A stretch of DNA of 64,000 nucleotides. It comes from Streptomyces sp. M92 (GTDB taxonomy: Bacteria > Actinomycetota > Actinomycetes > Streptomycetales > Streptomycetaceae). The stretch spans positions 4,464,001-4,528,000 of the forward strand of contig NZ_CP101137.1 in the NCBI RefSeq assembly GCF_028473745.1, given 5' to 3'. The position numbers were made by a program, and so were the translations under genes. Of the stretch, positions 61,413 to 64,000 are shown in pieces. Position 1 is the first letter of the stretch, and each line of letters starts with the position of its first letter. The notes under the pieces were generated by a model that ran no database searches, had not been told where the DNA came from, and was given only the letters and a program-made list of their open reading frames with translations.

Positions 61413-62812
61413 TTCCGCAGCAGCTTCCCCGCGCGTTCGCGCAGTACCTTGACGGCGTCGGTGGCGGCCTTCTCGGCCCGGACCCCCGCCTTGTCGGTCG
61501 TACCCCCGGCCCAGGCCCCGGCGTGCACGGCGACGGCCTTCTTCCGCACCGTCCGCTCCACGGCGAGCGGCTGGAGCAGGAACGCCCCGGCGTCCCAGCG
61601 CAGCAGCCCGAGGCAGGCCCCGGACGAGGCGACCACCTCCGGCGTCAGCGGCCCGGCGGCCGGCACCCGCCCGGCGTCGACCCCGATGCGGCACCCGGCG
61701 ACCTCGAACACGAGCCCGCCGCCCCCTTCGGCTTCCTCCACGCCGTACCCCTCCAGCAGGACGGGCACCGCGACCCGGGCCGGATGCCGGTCGAGCGGCG
61801 ACACGGCGAACGCGGCGGCGGCCGGCAAGGCCACCCGGGCGGTGACGAACGCGTCGGCGGGCTCGCCCGCCCGGGCGCGGGCGTCGTCCCATATGAGGTC
61901 GCCCTCGGCGGTGACCGGCATCGCGTCGAGCTCCATGGAGCGTCCTTCGCTCACGGCCCCCAACAGGGACATGTGCGGCCGCAGCAACTGCCACAGACCG
62001 GCCCCGACGACCGTGTCGGGCTTGGGTGCGGACACCGACGCCCGCACCAGCCGCGACGCACCCCCGTCCGACGGCTCGAACACCGCGTGCACCTGCGCCT
62101 GAACGGCGGTGGCGTGCTCCTGGACGTCGACGCCGAGCGGCAGCAGACGCCCGCTCACCTCACCCACCGCGGGCGCGGAACCCGCCCCGGGCAGCGTCAG
62201 CAACAGGGCCCGCGACCACAGATCCGCCCAGCGACGCAGCGGCACCCGCTCCAGGGACGCCCCGGGACAGGACGCGGCCAGCTCGGCGGCGAACCCGTCG
62301 AGCAGCGTCGCGAGCCGGCGCAGCGCCGGGTCGGGCAGCATCGCGGAGACAACGGACGCGGCACCGCCGACGAGGTCGTGATCAATGCCCTGCCAGCCGG
62401 CCCGCGCCAGATCACACAGCCAACTGCGCGCGGCGGCACAGAGGTTGCCCGCGTGCTCCTCACCGGCGACCGAGCCGCCATCCGTGTCGGCCACGACCCC
62501 CGACCGCCCGGTGGCCTCCTCCACCCGGGCGACGAGCGCGTCGTGCACGGACCCGAACAGCGCCGTACGAGCCGCGGCGAGCGCGACGAAGTGCCCCTCG
62601 TCACCGGCCCCGGCGGCCGTCTTGTCGGCGGCCTCGGCCACCCGCGACGCGAGCGGCGTCCCCGCGACGGCGTCGGCGAGCCCCGCCAACCCCTCGGCCT
62701 GCGCGGGCTGCGGACGCAGCAGCCCACCCACGAGGACGGCATCGAAACCGTCCACCGCGGCAAGCGCCTCGTCGAGCCCGTCCACGACATCGGCAAGCAG
62801 GTCAGCACGCAT
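61409..62812 (-). CDS. Hypothetical protein of the MoxR/VWA/DUF5682 operon
   Basis: A 467-residue, Ala/Leu-rich protein I cannot assign to a named family. The N-terminal half is helical (RADLLADVVDGLDEALAAVDG, WLCDLARAGWQGIDHDLVGG); the C-terminal half has beta-rich segments (VHAVFEPSDGG, LIWDDARARAGEPADAFVTARVALP) and ends in a Lys-rich helix (VKVLRERAGKLLRK). No signal peptide or membrane helix is seen. It shares one base with the zinc-finger gene upstream (TGATG) and overlaps the VWA gene by four, so it is an integral part of the system, perhaps a scaffold. ATG 62812 is chosen over an upstream frame opening at 62845. Confidence 0.75.
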   Translation of the reverse strand: MRADLLADVVDGLDEALAAVDGFDAVLVGGLLRPQPAQAEGLAGLADAVAGTPLASRVAEAADKTAAGAGDEGHFVALAAARTALFGSVHDALVARVEEATGRSGVVADTDGGSVAGEEHAGNLCAAARSWLCDLARAGWQGIDHDLVGGAASVVSAMLPDPALRRLATLLDGFAAELAASCPGASLERVPLRRWADLWSRALLLTLPGAGSAPAVGEVSGRLLPLGVDVQEHATAVQAQVHAVFEPSDGGASRLVRASVSAPKPDTVVGAGLWQLLRPHMSLLGAVSEGRSMELDAMPVTAEGDLIWDDARARAGEPADAFVTARVALPAAAAFAVSPLDRHPARVAVPVLLEGYGVEEAEGGGGLVFEVAGCRIGVDAGRVPAAGPLTPEVVASSGACLGLLRWDAGAFLLQPLAVERTVRKKAVAVHAGAWAGGTTDKAGVRAEKAATDAVKVLRERAGKLLRK

Positions 62813-63330
62813 CAGGCCGCCACCGCCCCGCCCGTCGGGAACCACTGCATCTCCGGCAACGGGTCGGTACTGGTCGGCAGTTCGAGGTAGGCGAGATGCC
62901 GCAGGAACCGGCTGAACACCTGCGCCGCGGCCGACCCGTCGTCCGTCCCCGGCCGCGTGGCCGTCATGGCGGACGTGAGGACATGCGCGTCGGCAGCCTC
63001 TTCGGCGTCGACCTTCAGATACCGGCCCACACGCTCGGCCCCGTACTGCAGCACCGCCTCACCGACGAGCGCCCGGATGTGGTTGCAGAACGAGCCCCGC
63101 GCCCCACCACACGGACGGTTGTTGTTCGTACTGCACGAGTACGCGTACGACCCCGCCGCGATCGACGACACGTACACGCGCCCGATGTCCGACCCACTGG
63201 ACACCACACCCTGCAACCGCCCGTCCGCCAACTCGACGAACGGCACCTTGGCGAGCTTCCGCGGCCGCGCGGACGGCACCACCCGAACCGTGCTCGACTT
63301 CTCCCAGACCGACAACGCACCATCTCCCAT
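62812..63330 (-). CDS. Small SWIM-like zinc-finger protein, first gene of the MoxR operon
   Basis: A 172-residue protein from ATG 63330; an open frame extends to 63447 but would run into the start of the divergent gene. The central segment from YSCS to CNHI has ligands C-x7-C-x7-C-x-H, a SWIM-like CxH ending without the usual initial CxC. RVYVSSIAAGSYAYSCSTNN and ALVGEAVLQYGAERVGRYL flank it. SWIM proteins in related operons are usually larger, so this may be a reduced form. SWIM fingers bind DNA or proteins; here it probably targets the MoxR complex. The stop shares one base with the next gene. Confidence 0.65.
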   Translation of the reverse strand: MGDGALSVWEKSSTVRVVPSARPRKLAKVPFVELADGRLQGVVSSGSDIGRVYVSSIAAGSYAYSCSTNNNRPCGGARGSFCNHIRALVGEAVLQYGAERVGRYLKVDAEEAADAHVLTSAMTATRPGTDDGSAAAQVFSRFLRHLAYLELPTSTDPLPEMQWFPTGGAVAA

Positions 63331-63445
63331 GCAGGCGAAGGGGGCGTCCACGCCACCTCGGCGGAACGAGATCGAATCTATCGGCGACCACTGACAACGA
63401 GGTCCCCGACGGACGCCGGGAAGCCGTCCTCGTAGCCTGGCGGCC

Positions 63446-63943
63446 ATGGCCGACCTCTACGAACTCCAGCTCACGCTCAACCTGCCCGGCTCCCTCCCGA
63501 GCGAGGAAGCGGACCTGCTCCGCTGGCACCTGGGCCACGAGAACGGCCGATGCGACGGGGACGCGTACGACTACCCGCTCTTGAAGGCCCGAGGGCCGGC
63601 GCACCGCATCGAAGGCGCCCTGGTGGGAGAGCTGTGCCCGAACGGGAGGGGCTGGTCTCTGACCGTCCGACAGGAAGTGCACCCGGACGAGTCCGACGAC
63701 ATCCGAAGGCTGGTGGAGTGGCTGAGCGCACGCACGACGAGCCGGGGAGCGATCGGCTACCTCCGCTTCTACGAGTCCATTGTGCCCGACGTACTGATCG
63801 CTCAGGAGGAAGCGGCGGAGGAAGCGGCAGAGGAAGCGGCGGAGGGAGCGGCGGAGGGAGCGGCGAGGGGAGCGGTGAGCTGCTTCGTCCTCCGGGGGGA
63901 CAAGGTCGTCGGCACGTTCGCCGAGGCGGTCGCCGGGCTCTGA
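63446..63943 (+). CDS. Hypothetical protein with Glu/Ala tandem repeats
   Basis: A 165-residue protein, divergent from the MoxR operon and starting 115 bp away at ATG 63446. The N-terminal 115 residues look like a compact alpha/beta domain (LYELQLTLNLPGSLP, YLRFYESIVPDVLIAQ). Residues 121-144 are a charged helical run of EEAA, EGAA and RGAA units from a 12-base repeat, and the last 20 (SCFVLRGDKVVGTFAEAVAG) return to ordinary sequence. I do not recognise the family. The 57 bases after it contain a weak hairpin (GTGCCCCC/GGGGCCAC). Confidence 0.7.
   Translation: MADLYELQLTLNLPGSLPSEEADLLRWHLGHENGRCDGDAYDYPLLKARGPAHRIEGALVGELCPNGRGWSLTVRQEVHPDESDDIRRLVEWLSARTTSRGAIGYLRFYESIVPDVLIAQEEAAEEAAEEAAEGAAEGAARGAVSCFVLRGDKVVGTFAEAVAGL
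63806..63877 (+). repeat. 12-bp tandem repeat in the hypothetical gene
   Basis: Six 12-base units (GAGGAAGCGGCG, then GAGGGAGCGGCG, last AGGGGAGCGGTG) run from 63806 to 63877 in frame. Each adds four residues of an acidic Ala-rich helix. Copy-number change would alter length without a frameshift. Confidence 0.9.
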
Positions 63944-64000
63944 CGGAGAAGGCCGCGACCTTGACGGTGCCCCCGAAGGGGCCACTACTTGTGCAGTGAG

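Noticed and set aside
61412-61994. Longer N-terminus of the VWA protein up to 61994
   Set aside because: The added residues overlap the upstream 467-residue gene in another frame and are Arg/Gly/Ala-rich noise; ATG 61412 gives a normal ATGA overlap.

Overview
The window is a stretch of high-GC actinobacterial chromosome, almost certainly from Streptomyces. Codon third positions are nearly all G or C, many starts are GTG with AGGAG-type ribosome sites, genes are packed with 4-base ATGA or GTGA overlaps, and the contents are typical of the genus: secreted CBM2-GH6 cellulase, ROK regulator, Tat-exported proteins, DUF2254, DUF5682 and a lone tRNA-Leu. No integrase, transposase, CRISPR array or phage gene was seen, so it reads as ordinary accessory-rich chromosome rather than a mobile island.

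Layout. 1-9.8 kb: single genes for secreted polymer degradation and general metabolism (GH6 cellobiohydrolase, methyltransferase, aldo/keto reductase, acyl-CoA synthetase, a divergent LysR/SBF-transporter pair, sialidase). 10-20 kb: a formate dehydrogenase operon (ketopantoate-reductase homologue, split catalytic subunit, NuoE-NuoF fusion, Fe-S subunit, FdhD) divergent from an oxalate/formate-type transporter with a 47-residue small partner, then a FabH-type ketosynthase and an FCD-type GntR regulator. 20.3-31.7 kb: a sugar uptake and oxidation operon (ROK regulator, ribose-type ABC transporter, Gfo/Idh/MocA dehydrogenase, TIM-barrel enzyme) followed by a 1237-residue secreted protein joining a sugar dehydrogenase propeller, PKD, carbohydrate-binding, ThuA and DUF1080 domains. 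31.8-41 kb: a tightly overlapping seven-gene cluster that I recognise as an actinobacterial form of the ebo cluster (EboA, EboB, EboC, EboE and EboF homologues) in which a myo-inositol-phosphate synthase occupies the place of EboD, plus a Tat-exported isomerase homologue. 41-51.5 kb: a second oxalate block (ThDP enzyme, formyl-CoA transferase, ADP-forming acyl-CoA synthetase, second OFA transporter) divergent from sucC-sucD paralogues and an unusual aldehyde dehydrogenase. 51.5-55.6 kb: DUF2254 membrane protein, tRNA-Leu(GAG) and an EF-G paralogue with a possible leader peptide. 55.7-64 kb: a five-gene MoxR/VWA/DUF5682/zinc-finger operon and a divergent small hypothetical gene.

How the genes fit together. 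The two oxalate blocks, about 25 kb apart, form one pathway on paper: OFA transporters bring in oxalate and export formate; formyl-CoA transferase and possibly the acyl-CoA synthetase make oxalyl-CoA; the ThDP enzyme decarboxylates it; NAD-linked formate dehydrogenase oxidises formate; and the PanE homologue could divert oxalyl-CoA to glyoxylate. Related inverted-repeat sequences with ACTGT/ACAGT half-sites lie in the promoter of the GntR gene and in both divergent promoter regions, so one regulator may control both blocks. Between the blocks sit the sugar-oxidation and ebo genes, which share a theme of sugar-phosphate or keto-sugar chemistry and exported products. The least understood parts are the ebo-type cluster (an unknown, possibly exported, prenylated cyclitol-like metabolite) and the MoxR/VWA/DUF5682 operon.

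Limits: all family assignments come from reading motifs in the translated sequence; no database search or structure prediction was run.
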